This document shows, in pieces, positions 18,342 through 27,760 of a stretch of 64,000 nt of DNA. The position numbers and the translations under genes are program-made. The DNA lies in assembly GCF_030929615.1 (NCBI RefSeq), contig NZ_JAVFVU010000007.1, positions 124,001 to 188,000 of the forward strand, in the 5' to 3' direction. The notes beneath the pieces were generated by a model. The model did not search any database and was not told where the DNA came from. It saw only the letters and a program-made list of their open reading frames with translations. Source of the stretch: Dyadobacter sp. LHD-138. GTDB lineage: Bacteria > Bacteroidota > Bacteroidia > Cytophagales > Spirosomataceae. Every line of letters begins with the position of its first letter. Positions within the stretch are counted from its first letter, which is position 1.

Positions 18342-21041
18342 CTATTTACCTGTCTTCTTTTGAGAACCTGAGGACTCAAGGTATATCGGGTTATTTTTAT
18401 TTCCTCCCGACATCAGGTAAGCAACCAGATCTCTCAGTTCGTCAGGATTCAAACCGTTGATCAAACCTGGAAGCATCATCGATACGGTAGACACTTTGGA
18501 AGATTTAACCAGTTTCTTTGAAATCTTACGAATGGTTTTCGGGTCAAATGGGTTTTGTGAGATGTAATAGAAATTAGCATCTTCATTCACCTGACGGCCA
18601 ACAACTGACTCTCCGCTTTTCAGCTCGTAAGCAATAGAACCAAACTGATCTGAGATCGTTTTGTTCGGTTCAATAATGGCTTCAAGCATATCTTTTGGAG
18701 AAAAACGGGAGCCAAGCTGTGTCAGGTCAGGTCCTACATCGGCACCTTCGCCCTGGATCATGTGACAGCGGCTACATAATACGGCCGAGTAAATCAGTTT
18801 TCCACGCTCAAAATCACGGTGTTGTAAGCTGTCCTGAACCATTGCTACTGCATTGTCAACTTTCCAGCCACGTCCCGGCCCTTTTGGAGCGTACAAATTG
18901 ACAAGATCATTCCCGTTTTTAGTCAGAAGATCCGCACCGGATAACTTATTGTAATACTCGAACTTGTCCTTTGGTACATTTTGCAATGCCATTTGACGCG
19001 CTTTGTCAATAAAGCCAATGTAGCTGCGTCCACCCTGATAGCTGAATGCTTTTTTGTACCAGGCAAAGTATTTCTCGCGTGTTGCAGGTGTCCAGCCTGT
19101 TTTTTCGGCACTTAACAAAATAGCATAGAACATTTGCTGTGCAGGGGGCATTTTTTCCAAAAGTCCGGCAAGATCCAGACCATATTGCGGGTTTCTCAGG
19201 ATAAGATCCGCTGAGGCAGTCACCATTTCATTGTCCTTGTCAACAAACTTCTCGTTGCTTTCCAACAGCGCTAGTGTACGGTCCACAGTTTTCGGTGCTT
19301 CAAGGAATACGAGAAGTTTTGCGTAGAAACGGTTAAGGCCTGCGTTGGCTGACGGATAGTTCGGGCTGATGTATGCAATAAGCTGCTCTCTTTGCGCTGC
19401 GTCGGGCTGGCCCATCCGGGAGAACACGACTTCAAATGTGCGAAGGAAATCCTGTTTCTGGGCATCCGTCAATTTTTTCAGATCAATACCCATCATCGCT
19501 TTCAACAACTGACTTCTCACAGCCACATCGCCCTGGCGCCCCAACGCAAGTGAAGCATAGATAAGCGATTGTGGATCTTTTTCAGCCAAAGCTTTTGCCT
19601 GCCATTGTGCAACCGGCTGATGTTCGATCGCCAGACGTGCTGCGAAACGAAGGAAACGGTCCGGGCTTTTCAGGTATGGCCAGGCAGCATCGATTGCTTT
19701 AGGGTCTTTTTTCGTATGGTATTGTTCGATTTCCGTACGCTGCTTGTGTTCCGGTGTAATCGTTACCGTTGCTGCGTTAGAACCTGCCGGGATATTTTTG
19801 TAATCCTTGTAATAAACGCGGTAAAGATCAGACTCAAGACGACGACCGCCAGTTAAGAAATACAAAGCGCCGTCCGGGCCAATGGCACCATCCGTTAATG
19901 GAAGCGGCGCACCTGAAAGGAATTCTTCGTGATCAGCACTGTAAGTTGATCCGTTTGGTTTCAGGTGAAGACCATGCACGATACCAAAACTCCAGTCAAA
20001 AGCCAGAAGTGTATTTTTGTACTTCGCAGGAAAACGAGCGTCTTTCAGGTAAATAAGGTTTGTCGGAGAACCTTGTCCGATGTTCATGATCGGCGGAAGG
20101 TTATCGGCAAATGTTGGCGACCAGTTTGCAGATCCGGTTCTCCATCCGTATTCGGCGCCACTTGTTACATGACAAACGCGGGTTGGGCGATACCAGGGTG
20201 TACCGAAATCCCATTCCATATCTGAATCATAAATGAAAAGATCGCCTGTTTCGTTGAAGGCAATGTCGTATGCGTTACGGAAACCGGCGCCCATCAATTC
20301 CCAGGTTTTTCCTTCCGGGTCAGTATGTGCTACCCAGCCACCTGGTGCATTCCGGTCGTTGGCATGTCCGCGCGGATCCTTGATCCATGGAAACAGGTTA
20401 TCGTTTTTCCAGTTTGGCATCAAACGGTAAGAATCCATTTTCGGCAGATCGGTGAAGTTACCCGCTACCACGTACAACGATTTTTTATCCGGAGAAAGCA
20501 CGATGCTGTGCGGACCGTGTTCACCTTCGCCTACCAATGGTTTAAGTAAAGTGATCTTGTCATACTTGTCGTTGTTGTCGGTATCCTGCAAACGGTAAAG
20601 ACCACTGCCTTTCGGGAATCGGGTGCTTTCACGGTTGTTGATCATTACATAAAGACTGTTGAACGCATAAAGCAAACCGTGGGCGTAACCCATAGCAACT
20701 TTGGCCGTATCGCCTTCAATCAATAGCTTTTCAACCTTAGGTTTTTCATTAGATCCAATGGCTGGCAGTTCAAGACGAAACAGTCCGCCATACTGGTCAC
20801 TGGTGATCATCCGGCCTTTGTTGTCAAAAGTCATGGACACCCAGGAGCCGTTCATTTCTTCTGAAGGGCTATAAAGATGTTCTGCAACGAAACCGTCGGC
20901 TAGTTTAAGTTTGTCGACCTTGGAGCCTGGCGGCCGGTGTTTGGCCGACCGGTTGCTTATTAAAACCCCGCAAAAAGCACCCACAGCCATGAGCACTGCA
21001 AGCGTGATTGGAAGTCTGGACCATTGTTTTTTTGTGTACAT
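18342..21041 (-). CDS. Membrane-anchored beta-propeller dehydrogenase-like protein with C-terminal c-type heme domain
   Basis: The 899-residue protein has an N-terminal membrane anchor (about residues 8-28), then a sorbosone/glucose-dehydrogenase-like beta-propeller (about 40-420; segments such as GPHSIVLSPDKKSLYVVAG and DGALYFLTGG), a helical repeat region (about 440-690) and a C-terminal cytochrome domain. The heme site CSRCH (C756, C759, H760) is followed by the GPDLTQLGSRFSPKDML pattern typical of the putative heme-binding domain common in Planctomycetes and Bacteroidota, with a plausible Met ligand near MLPGL. It likely oxidises a sugar or related alcohol in the periplasm and passes electrons to the heme. 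It has its own upstream region with the 23-nt motif. Confidence 0.87.
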   Translation of the reverse strand: MYTKKQWSRLPITLAVLMAVGAFCGVLISNRSAKHRPPGSKVDKLKLADGFVAEHLYSPSEEMNGSWVSMTFDNKGRMITSDQYGGLFRLELPAIGSNEKPKVEKLLIEGDTAKVAMGYAHGLLYAFNSLYVMINNRESTRFPKGSGLYRLQDTDNNDKYDKITLLKPLVGEGEHGPHSIVLSPDKKSLYVVAGNFTDLPKMDSYRLMPNWKNDNLFPWIKDPRGHANDRNAPGGWVAHTDPEGKTWELMGAGFRNAYDIAFNETGDLFIYDSDMEWDFGTPWYRPTRVCHVTSGAEYGWRTGSANWSPTFADNLPPIMNIGQGSPTNLIYLKDARFPAKYKNTLLAFDWSFGIVHGLHLKPNGSTYSADHEEFLSGAPLPLTDGAIGPDGALYFLTGGRRLESDLYRVYYKDYKNIPAGSNAATVTITPEHKQRTEIEQYHTKKDPKAIDAAWPYLKSPDRFLRFAARLAIEHQPVAQWQAKALAEKDPQSLIYASLALGRQGDVAVRSQLLKAMMGIDLKKLTDAQKQDFLRTFEVVFSRMGQPDAAQREQLIAYISPNYPSANAGLNRFYAKLLVFLEAPKTVDRTLALLESNEKFVDKDNEMVTASADLILRNPQYGLDLAGLLEKMPPAQQMFYAILLSAEKTGWTPATREKYFAWYKKAFSYQGGRSYIGFIDKARQMALQNVPKDKFEYYNKLSGADLLTKNGNDLVNLYAPKGPGRGWKVDNAVAMVQDSLQHRDFERGKLIYSAVLCSRCHMIQGEGADVGPDLTQLGSRFSPKDMLEAIIEPNKTISDQFGSIAYELKSGESVVGRQVNEDANFYYISQNPFDPKTIRKISKKLVKSSKVSTVSMMLPGLINGLNPDELRDLVAYLMSGGNKNNPIYLESSGSQKKTGK

Positions 21042-21166
21042 TTTACAGCTCAGCGTTTAAGTAATTATAAATTTTAAGATTATGATGAATAGAAAACAGA
21101 CTTAAATAAAGCAAATTAAAACTTTGAAAAGTCTGATTTGCAAGTTTAAAACGAATGAGTGAACTC

Positions 21167-21189
21167 ACCATCCTGCTGTGTCGGGTAAT
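21167..21189 (-). promoter_or_regulatory. Repeated 23-nt motif, copy 1
   Basis: Minus-strand core ATTACCCGACACAGCAGGAT. It differs from the copy at 28471-28493 at two of 23 positions. It ends 126 bp upstream of the start of the beta-propeller/heme gene, while the other copy ends 129 bp upstream of the sigma gene. Nothing coding is present at either site, which suggests a shared regulatory element. Confidence 0.5.
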
Positions 21190-21300
21190 GCCCGAAATTA
21201 AGCAAATTCTAACAACCTAATTAAAAGTATAATATTTTTAATTAGTATTTTAATAATTAAAAGTTTGATACATTTTAAATATTTAATTCTTTTTTAAAAA

Positions 21301-21340
21301 ATAAAAAGTGTAATAAGATGATACTTACTACACTTTTTAT
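21301..21340 (-). terminator. Terminator of the SusC1-SusD1 operon
   Basis: Arms 21301-21317 and 21324-21340 form a 17-bp stem with one G-T type mismatch and a 6-nt loop, 40 bp after the SusD1 stop. On the minus strand it is followed by a T-rich run. Confidence 0.85.
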
Positions 21341-21379
21341 CTGGTTCGAACTTATCTGTTGTTATTGTTACTTAATCAC

Positions 21380-22888
21380 TTAAAAATGAGGCGTAAGTGC
21401 AGCTTCATCTGCTGGCAAACCATAATAGTCATCCAGTATCGTGAAGGCATTACTTGGTGCAGCAGAACCTTTTGGGAAATAATAGGCCGCTGGATTAGCC
21501 TTTACACGGGCGCCATAAGCTTCAATAATTTCCTTCACTCTTCCGGTGCGGGTCAAATCGAACCAACGTTTGTTTTCAAACGCCAATTCTACTCTTCTTT
21601 CCTTAAAAATAGCTTCGCGCATATCAGCCTGAGAAGCTGCTGTGGTAGCCGCTAAGCCAGCACGTGTCCGAATCTGATTCAGGTAAGCTGCGGCTTCCGC
21701 CGGTTTGTTTTGCTCATTAAGCGATTCTGCCAAAAATAGCAAAACTTCCGCATAGCGATACACTGGCCAGTTTTGCCCCGTGTTACCATGCTGCGTATGT
21801 ACACGGGCATATTTTTTAATATAAGGATATGTTTTATTTTCCGCCAAACTACTGCTCAGTGTTACATACCCAATGTTTACATCTTTCCTTTTATCACCAG
21901 TTTCAAAGGCTGCAATCATATCCGGGGTAGGAATGTTGTTACTTTCCTGAGAAGTCCCTTGAGTATTTGTAGTACCCGTAATTGGTTTCAATTCCTCAAT
22001 GGTAATCGGTGAAGGAATAAAGGCGTAAATGAAACTTCCCTGATACCCGGCTGGGCCTTCCATGTACTGAACCTCGAAAACTGACTCGGCGTTATTTTTG
22101 TTAGTCGCCGTAAATGAAAAAGCATTATCATAATCAGGCATTAAACTATACCCATCATTTTTAACAACATCTTCCATTAAAGGTTGAACCTGCGCCCATT
22201 TCTTTTGGGTCAGATACAAATTGGCAAGAAGTGTTTTGGCTGCTCCGGAGGTAACGCGCCCTGCTTCTTGCTTGGCCTTGTTTGGGAGCAACTTACTTGC
22301 CTCCAATGCATCTTTCTCCACCTGAGCATATATTTCCTCTGTGGTAGATAAAGGTAGCGCTGCATCTTCTCTGGTTTTTACCGGCGTTAAATGCAGGGGT
22401 ACTTTACCAAAAAGACGAACCAGATCAAAATAGGCAAAGGCTCTTAAAAACAAAGCCTGCCCCTTCAGATTGTTCTTGGAGTCGGCGCCAAACTCCACGG
22501 CATCAATTGAGGTGAGTATTTGATTGGTACGCGCAATAATCAGGTAATTTTGGCGATACTGAGACAAAACGTTACCATTAGCTGTCACTCCGTTCGCTGT
22601 TGGTACTGCAAAGTTGGCCACGTTTTCGGTGGCATCAACGGCGCCATACAGCGTGTTACGCGCATAATATGAGTTGTCCGAGTGCATCTCTTTCAAAATC
22701 CAGGCCGGACCGTTGTAAATGCCTCGCAGCGGCACATAGGCCGCATTCACAGCTTGTACAAAATCAGCCTCTGTAACAAAAAAGGTAGCCGAACTCAGAG
22801 AGGTTTCTGGAACCACCGTAAGGAAATTTTCTCTGCAACCGGTGAGACTCATTGCCAAAAGCCAGGCCGCTATATATTTTGCTTTCAT
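21380..22888 (-). CDS. SusD/RagB-like outer-membrane lipoprotein (SusD1)
   Basis: The 502-residue protein begins with a lipoprotein signal (lipobox SLTGC, Cys at residue 18) and continues with the RagB/SusD fold: an N-terminal TPR scaffold with repeated helices (e.g. LFLRAFAYFDLVRLFG) and the C-terminal SusD motif (RTRAGL...REAIFKERRVELAFENKRWFDL). SusD proteins cover the SusC pore on the outside and bind the incoming nutrient. It follows the SusC1 gene after 41 bp and ends at a terminator, so the two form an operon. The ligand is unknown. Confidence 0.93.
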   Translation of the reverse strand: MKAKYIAAWLLAMSLTGCRENFLTVVPETSLSSATFFVTEADFVQAVNAAYVPLRGIYNGPAWILKEMHSDNSYYARNTLYGAVDATENVANFAVPTANGVTANGNVLSQYRQNYLIIARTNQILTSIDAVEFGADSKNNLKGQALFLRAFAYFDLVRLFGKVPLHLTPVKTREDAALPLSTTEEIYAQVEKDALEASKLLPNKAKQEAGRVTSGAAKTLLANLYLTQKKWAQVQPLMEDVVKNDGYSLMPDYDNAFSFTATNKNNAESVFEVQYMEGPAGYQGSFIYAFIPSPITIEELKPITGTTNTQGTSQESNNIPTPDMIAAFETGDKRKDVNIGYVTLSSSLAENKTYPYIKKYARVHTQHGNTGQNWPVYRYAEVLLFLAESLNEQNKPAEAAAYLNQIRTRAGLAATTAASQADMREAIFKERRVELAFENKRWFDLTRTGRVKEIIEAYGARVKANPAAYYFPKGSAAPSNAFTILDDYYGLPADEAALTPHF

Positions 22889-22929
22889 TTCTTATTTTAT
22901 TTAAAATGGAATTTGACTACGGATGCCGC

Positions 22930-25900
22930 TTAAAAGTTAAGGTTTATACCCAATGTCCAGGTACGTGGTACTGGATAGTTGGAGAAATCTACTCCCTGAC
23001 TTAGGTTACCACCATCGCCAGTACCGGCGCCATCACCACTGGTTTCCGGATTAGGTCCGCCCCAGTATTTGGTGAAAACATACACGTTCTGAACAGAACC
23101 GTAAACTCTGGCAGATTTGAATACTTTACTCACTTTGCCAATTTCATAGCCAAGGGTAATGTTTTTGACCGTAAAGAAGGATGCATCCGCCAGGAAGTGT
23201 GAACTATTCCAGTCACGTTCAATACCGGTATACGTACCACCATTGTTGGTTGCACCATACATACCCTTACCAGGTGTAATGACCGTCTCAGCATAGCTCT
23301 GGTTGGTTTTAGGATCAATAGGGCCATTTTTAACACGGAAACGATCTTTAACTCCGGCAACCATGTTGAATACACCATCCAGGTTGGCCGTACTGTAAAG
23401 GTGTCTCACCCAAAGCTGGTTGCCATGAGAGCCGGAACCAGATATAGACAAATCCCAGTTTTTATAGCTGAATTCATTGGTAAGACCATAAGTGAATTTT
23501 GGGAATGGGTTACCAATAATGGTACGATCGTCCTGATCACCACCATACGTTATTTTACCATCTTTGTTAACGTCTTTAAACTTAATGGTTCCAATGGCAG
23601 ACTGTCCCGGAGCTACTGGCGACTTAGCCAGGTCTTCTTTGTTCATGTAAAAACCTTCCTTCACCAAACCATAAAACTGACCAAAGGGCTGACCAACCTG
23701 TGTAATATGGAACGAACCATATACCCGGTCAATACCCGGTGCCAGTTCCATCACCTTGTTGCGGTTGAAGGAAATGTTGGCGTTGGTTTTCCACTTCAAC
23801 TGTCCGTCTAGATTACGTGTGGTAAGGGAAAATTCATGTCCCCATAATTTAAGTTCACCAATATTATCATTGAAACTTCCGAATCCGGCTTCCTGCGGTA
23901 TTTGTACGGCATACAACAGGTTTGTGGTACGCTTGTTGTAAAAGTCGTAAATGAATTGGATACGGTCATTAAACAATCCGAGATCAAGCCCTATGTCAAA
24001 TTGCTTGGTTGTTTCCCAACTCAAATTTCTGTTTGCGAGCGATATTACAGCTGCACCGGTTGCCACATTGGAACCAAACACTGCATTGGTTGTATTGTTA
24101 ACCAATGCATACTGCGTATAGTTACCAATGTTGTTGTTACCAATAAGTCCATAACTGGCACGAACTTTTGCAAAAGAAACTTGTGGAACGGTTTGCAGGA
24201 ATTGTTCATCGGAAATTACCCAGCCTGCTGAAACCGCCGGGAAAGTACCCCAAAGGTTGTCCGCACCAAAACGGGACGATCCGTCAGCTCTCATAGAAGC
24301 GGTAAACAGGTACTTACCTTTGAAGTTATACGAGAAACGAGAGAGATACGAAGTGAGTGACCACGCATTGATTCCATTCACTGTATTTGGACGATCAATG
24401 TTCAGCGCACCTTGTATGGTTGGCAACCGGTCATCAGCGTAAGTATTTGCCTGAATTCGTTCAAATTCCTGGCGGTAACGTTGTTGCGTAAAACCGGCTA
24501 GTAATTCAAAATTATGATCTCCAAAACTCCTTGTATAGGTCGCCAAGTTTTCGTTTAACCATCCACTGTTTATCAAACTCTGACGGGTTGTCGATGCAGT
24601 CGTCGGAATGGGAACGTTAATTTGACTCGTTGCCGTAGATGGGTTGAAGTAGAAAAACTTATTGTTTTCATACTCAATGTTAAGCGTGGTTTTAAGGGTA
24701 AGTCCTGTGATTGGAGTAATCACCAAATAAGTATTACCCAGCAATTTTGTATTCCTGTTCTCATTGGTGAGTTCATTGGCAGCACGAACCCAGTTTGGAT
24801 ATTTAAAAATGTTACCAGTACTGCCAGGGAATTCATTAAACTTCGTCAATTCACCATTGGCATCACGAATTGGCATAACAGGCCAGGTATGCAGCGCATT
24901 GAAAAGAATCCCTGTTCCACGATCCCCATCTGTTCTTGGCGTATTGTCATAAACATATTGAGGGGCGATGTTGAAACCAAGTTTCACGTATTTGTTGACA
25001 TCGTACTCCGTATTCATCCGAAGTGAATACCGTTTGTAGTTGTTGTTGATAACAACACCATCCTGATTTAGTATACCTGCAACCAATGAAGTTTTAAGAT
25101 TCTCCTTGTTTGAGCTAATAGTAAGGTTATAGCTTTGGATAGGCGCAGTTCTTAACAGTGCATCGTACCAGTCGTTGTTTTTACCTGCATAATCTGAGGG
25201 GTTTGCAAACTCTTTCGGAACAGTTTGGTTCATGTCCTCATAGTACTCCTTTTTAAATTGAGCGAATTCCTGGGCGTCCAACATCTTTACGCGTCCCCTT
25301 TGAGGGACCTTTTGGAAGCCGTAGTAAGCGTTCAGACTCACATTCGTTTCACCTGGTTTACCTTTTTTTGTCGTGATCAAAACTACCCCATTAGCCGCCC
25401 GGGATCCATAAAGAGAAGTGGACGCCGCATCTTTAAGAATAGAAATCTGATCAATTTCATCCGGGTTTATCGCACCAATATTCCCGGTTATAGGAAATCC
25501 GTCGATTACGTACAAAGGATCACTACCCGCAGAAACAGATACCTGCCCCCGGATACGAACCGACATCCCCTGACCAGGTTTACCAGTCGCCTGGTTAATT
25601 TGTACACCCGCAAGACGTCCCTGAAGTTTTTGGGTTACCTGCGTAACCGGCAAATCCTTGATATCAGCAGAACTTACGGTCTGAACAGATCCGGTCACTT
25701 CCCTTTTCAACTGGCTACCATAACCAACGACTACAACTTCCGAAAGGGATTTTGTATCAACTTCAAGTTTAATATCCACAGTAGTACGGGTACCCACTGC
25801 AACTTCCTGAGAAACATATCCGAGAAAGGAATAGATAAGTATTCCACCCGCGTCAGGCATGTTAATGGAATAAGCGCCATTTTCATTGGAAACCGTACCG

Positions 25901-26391
25901 GTGGATGTTCCTTTTAGCACCACGCTGACACCAGGAAGGTCTTCTCCCTTTTCGTCCGTGATTTTCCCTTTTACTGCGCGGTCAGCTATTGCTGTAACTG
26001 CCGGTAGGTTCATATTAGCAGGTGTTTCGTTTTGTAATAAAATACGGCCCGAAACAACACGGTATGAAATTTTTAGTGGAGACAGCAACGCATCAAGCGT
26101 AGTCGACAGGTGCTGGTTTGCAGCAGATACGGATACCGTCCTGTCGGCCTTGATTGACTCCATACTGTAAACGAACTTCACATTGGCCAGCTCTTCAATT
26201 TTATTCAGAGCATTTTTAAGGTCAACGTTTTGCATTTGCAGGGAAATATTTTTGTTCAGCAGCTCCTGGGCCCGCATATCATGAGCAAATGATAGGGTCC
26301 CGAAGACAAGGCCGAGTAGGACTTGTGCCAGAGATATTTTCATAATTTTGTACAGCGAAGCGTACAATTGTAATTGTCGCGGTTGATTCAT
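22930..26391 (-). CDS. SusC-like TonB-dependent transporter with STN signalling domain (SusC1)
   Basis: The protein has 1153 residues if read from the ATG at 26391; starts at 26430 and 26343 are alternatives. After the signal peptide (KISLAQVLLGLVFG... RAQ) come an STN domain (about residues 42-95, SLQMQNVDLKNALNKIEELA), a carboxypeptidase-regulatory-like domain with VKGKITDEKGEDLPGVSVVL, a TonB-box-like VVVVGYGSQ, the plug domain and a 22-strand barrel. The STN domain lets a transporter signal ligand binding to a FecR-type anti-sigma, matching the fecR and sigma genes just upstream. It forms a SusCD pair with 21380-22888. A candidate antisense RNA starts at its own start codon. Confidence 0.92.
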   Translation of the reverse strand: MNQPRQLQLYASLYKIMKISLAQVLLGLVFGTLSFAHDMRAQELLNKNISLQMQNVDLKNALNKIEELANVKFVYSMESIKADRTVSVSAANQHLSTTLDALLSPLKISYRVVSGRILLQNETPANMNLPAVTAIADRAVKGKITDEKGEDLPGVSVVLKGTSTGTVSNENGAYSINMPDAGGILIYSFLGYVSQEVAVGTRTTVDIKLEVDTKSLSEVVVVGYGSQLKREVTGSVQTVSSADIKDLPVTQVTQKLQGRLAGVQINQATGKPGQGMSVRIRGQVSVSAGSDPLYVIDGFPITGNIGAINPDEIDQISILKDAASTSLYGSRAANGVVLITTKKGKPGETNVSLNAYYGFQKVPQRGRVKMLDAQEFAQFKKEYYEDMNQTVPKEFANPSDYAGKNNDWYDALLRTAPIQSYNLTISSNKENLKTSLVAGILNQDGVVINNNYKRYSLRMNTEYDVNKYVKLGFNIAPQYVYDNTPRTDGDRGTGILFNALHTWPVMPIRDANGELTKFNEFPGSTGNIFKYPNWVRAANELTNENRNTKLLGNTYLVITPITGLTLKTTLNIEYENNKFFYFNPSTATSQINVPIPTTASTTRQSLINSGWLNENLATYTRSFGDHNFELLAGFTQQRYRQEFERIQANTYADDRLPTIQGALNIDRPNTVNGINAWSLTSYLSRFSYNFKGKYLFTASMRADGSSRFGADNLWGTFPAVSAGWVISDEQFLQTVPQVSFAKVRASYGLIGNNNIGNYTQYALVNNTTNAVFGSNVATGAAVISLANRNLSWETTKQFDIGLDLGLFNDRIQFIYDFYNKRTTNLLYAVQIPQEAGFGSFNDNIGELKLWGHEFSLTTRNLDGQLKWKTNANISFNRNKVMELAPGIDRVYGSFHITQVGQPFGQFYGLVKEGFYMNKEDLAKSPVAPGQSAIGTIKFKDVNKDGKITYGGDQDDRTIIGNPFPKFTYGLTNEFSYKNWDLSISGSGSHGNQLWVRHLYSTANLDGVFNMVAGVKDRFRVKNGPIDPKTNQSYAETVITPGKGMYGATNNGGTYTGIERDWNSSHFLADASFFTVKNITLGYEIGKVSKVFKSARVYGSVQNVYVFTKYWGGPNPETSGDGAGTGDGGNLSQGVDFSNYPVPRTWTLGINLNF

Positions 26392-26398
26392 AAATTTG
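26368..26398 (+). promoter_or_regulatory. Predicted Bacteroidota promoter, plus strand, antisense to SusC1 leader
   Basis: TTG at 26368-26370 and TAAATTTG at 26391-26398 are separated by 20 nt. This is an exact match to the TAnnTTTG -7 element, with the same spacing as the tRNA promoter at 59674-59704. It points away from the SusC1 coding sequence, into its leader. Confidence 0.5.
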
Positions 26399-26402
26399 AA
26401 TG

Positions 26403-26526
26403 GTTTTATTAGATGGAAAAAATAAAACATAAAATACCCGCCATCATCTGGAAGCAGATGATCTGTTGTAGTGGCGAGGTGTTAATCGGGGGCCGGAAGT
26501 GGTGGCTCACTTTCGGCCTTTTTTGT
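26403..26526 (+). ncRNA. Candidate antisense small RNA opposite the SusC1 leader
   Basis: Downstream of the promoter at 26368-26398 the plus strand holds no coding frame. It shows a hairpin at 26443-26462 (8-bp perfect stem, GAAG loop, extended by CGCCA 26439-26443 with TGGCG 26472-26476). A GC-rich terminator follows: arms 26491-26501 and 26508-26518 with one mismatch, then six T residues. Genes on both sides read on the minus strand, where this hairpin has no T-run, so it fits a plus-strand transcript of about 120 nt. Cis-antisense sRNAs near the 5' ends of susC homologues (DonS type) are known in Bacteroides; homology here is not established. Confidence 0.42.
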
Positions 26527-26587
26527 GAAAAAATGTGCTGGGTCTAATTATATCATATGTACTGGTTTAAATGAAAAAAAATTTAAG

Positions 26588-27637
26588 CTATTTACACCCC
26601 TGCCCTGTTAGCATGATGCCGGTTCCCTGGATGTTATATTTTGTTCCGACTGATTCGCAAACCAGATCGAATTTCTCGTCAAACGTCATTCCTGTTAAAT
26701 CTCCCGTGAATGTGCACAACTTTAATTTTTCACTGGACATCATGATTTGTACGCCGTAGCTCTGTCCGAGTTCCTCCATTACTTTTGACAAGGGCATTTC
26801 CTCATACACAAATTTCATCCGGGCTACTTCCGGTGTTTCCAGCAACAGCGGCTCCACAACAAGTGTTTTTTCAACCTTTTTTTTCTCTTCAAAAAATACA
26901 ACCCGCTGATTCGGTGTAAGGAACACTTCCTTTGGTCCGGCATTTACTTCGGCGTTTTTTGCGTCTTTGTTAACCATCACGGAGACCAGACCCGTCTTCA
27001 CGCCTATTTCAATGGATTTCGTTTTTTTGTCCGTATTAACCCAAAAGCTCGTGCCAAGCACTCTGGTAACTGTACCTTCACAAAGGACATAAAACGGGCG
27101 TTTTTTATTTTTTGTGACGCTGAAAAAGCCCGTGCCGGTGAGTGTTACCACTCTTTTGTCATGCCCGAAATGCGCTTGATATGCAATGCAGCTGCCGGGT
27201 GCGAGTTGAACTGTGCTGCTGTCTTCCAAAATCACTAATTGTGGTTTATCGGTGCTGTTGAGCTTGTTAATGATATTCTTTTCTGTGTTTCCTACGACAT
27301 TTATCTTATGCGATATCATGTGTTTCATGGCCTCCCATTCGCTTCTCATCATGAAAACAGCCAGTATCAGGGAGGCTGCAACACCCCCATAAATCAGATA
27401 AGAATTGAGGTGGTCCCGGAACGGTTTTTTGTCTTTTTTAATTTTGTTTGCATTGATTCTATTTTCAATGTTTGCTAATAACTTTTCCTCGGTTACGGCT
27501 TTTTCGAATTCCGTTAAATTGAAAAAGGGGTTGGTTTCAATCTGGTCAAACCAGATCTGAATACTAATTTTCTCTTCTTCTGTGCATTCGCCCCGCGTGT
27601 AGCGTTGAAGTAGTTTTTCAAAATCGGACCTGGTCAT
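26588..27637 (-). CDS. fecR: FecR-family anti-sigma factor
   Basis: The 349-residue protein has a cytoplasmic N-terminal anti-sigma region (about 1-75), one membrane helix (about 79-97) and a periplasmic FecR domain (about 120-225, VILEDSSTVQLAPGS and VLGTSFWVN). It ends in a DUF4974-type domain (about 275-345, FVYEEMPLSKVMEELGQSYGV) of the STN-like fold. It should hold the ECF sigma factor inactive until the STN domain of SusC1 signals. It lies 118 bp after the sigma gene and upstream of SusC1, the standard Bacteroidota order. Confidence 0.93.
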   Translation of the reverse strand: MTRSDFEKLLQRYTRGECTEEEKISIQIWFDQIETNPFFNLTEFEKAVTEEKLLANIENRINANKIKKDKKPFRDHLNSYLIYGGVAASLILAVFMMRSEWEAMKHMISHKINVVGNTEKNIINKLNSTDKPQLVILEDSSTVQLAPGSCIAYQAHFGHDKRVVTLTGTGFFSVTKNKKRPFYVLCEGTVTRVLGTSFWVNTDKKTKSIEIGVKTGLVSVMVNKDAKNAEVNAGPKEVFLTPNQRVVFFEEKKKVEKTLVVEPLLLETPEVARMKFVYEEMPLSKVMEELGQSYGVQIMMSSEKLKLCTFTGDLTGMTFDEKFDLVCESVGTKYNIQGTGIMLTGQGCK

Positions 27638-27760
27638 AGAAGAGAAATTATGAATTATATAGCTAAGTCGTTTTAGCGGGATGTATCCCTAGACGGTTTA
27701 TGAAAATTCTTTTAATATTGATATTTTTACTGTGAAATGAGTTTAACCTTCTCTGAATAG

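Larger units (their letters stand above)
21042..21379. other. Intergenic region with motif copy 1 and a terminator
   Basis: There is no gene here. The region holds the SusD1 terminator (21301-21340), a long A/T-rich block (about 21205-21300) and the 23-nt motif at 21167-21189 that recurs before the sigma-factor gene. It serves as the 5' region of the minus-strand heme-protein gene. Confidence 0.6.

Noticed and set aside
25225..25917. 230-codon plus-strand frame in SusC1
   Set aside because: It is antisense to the conserved plug/barrel part of SusC1.
26491..26526. Hairpin read as a minus-strand terminator of fecR
   Set aside because: The T-run follows the stem on the plus strand only; on the minus strand it is preceded by A residues, so it does not fit a fecR terminator and is instead used for the small-RNA candidate.
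27679..27691. Small GGGAT...ATCCC hairpin between sigma and fecR genes
   Set aside because: Stem of only five base pairs without T-run, too weak to call a terminator.
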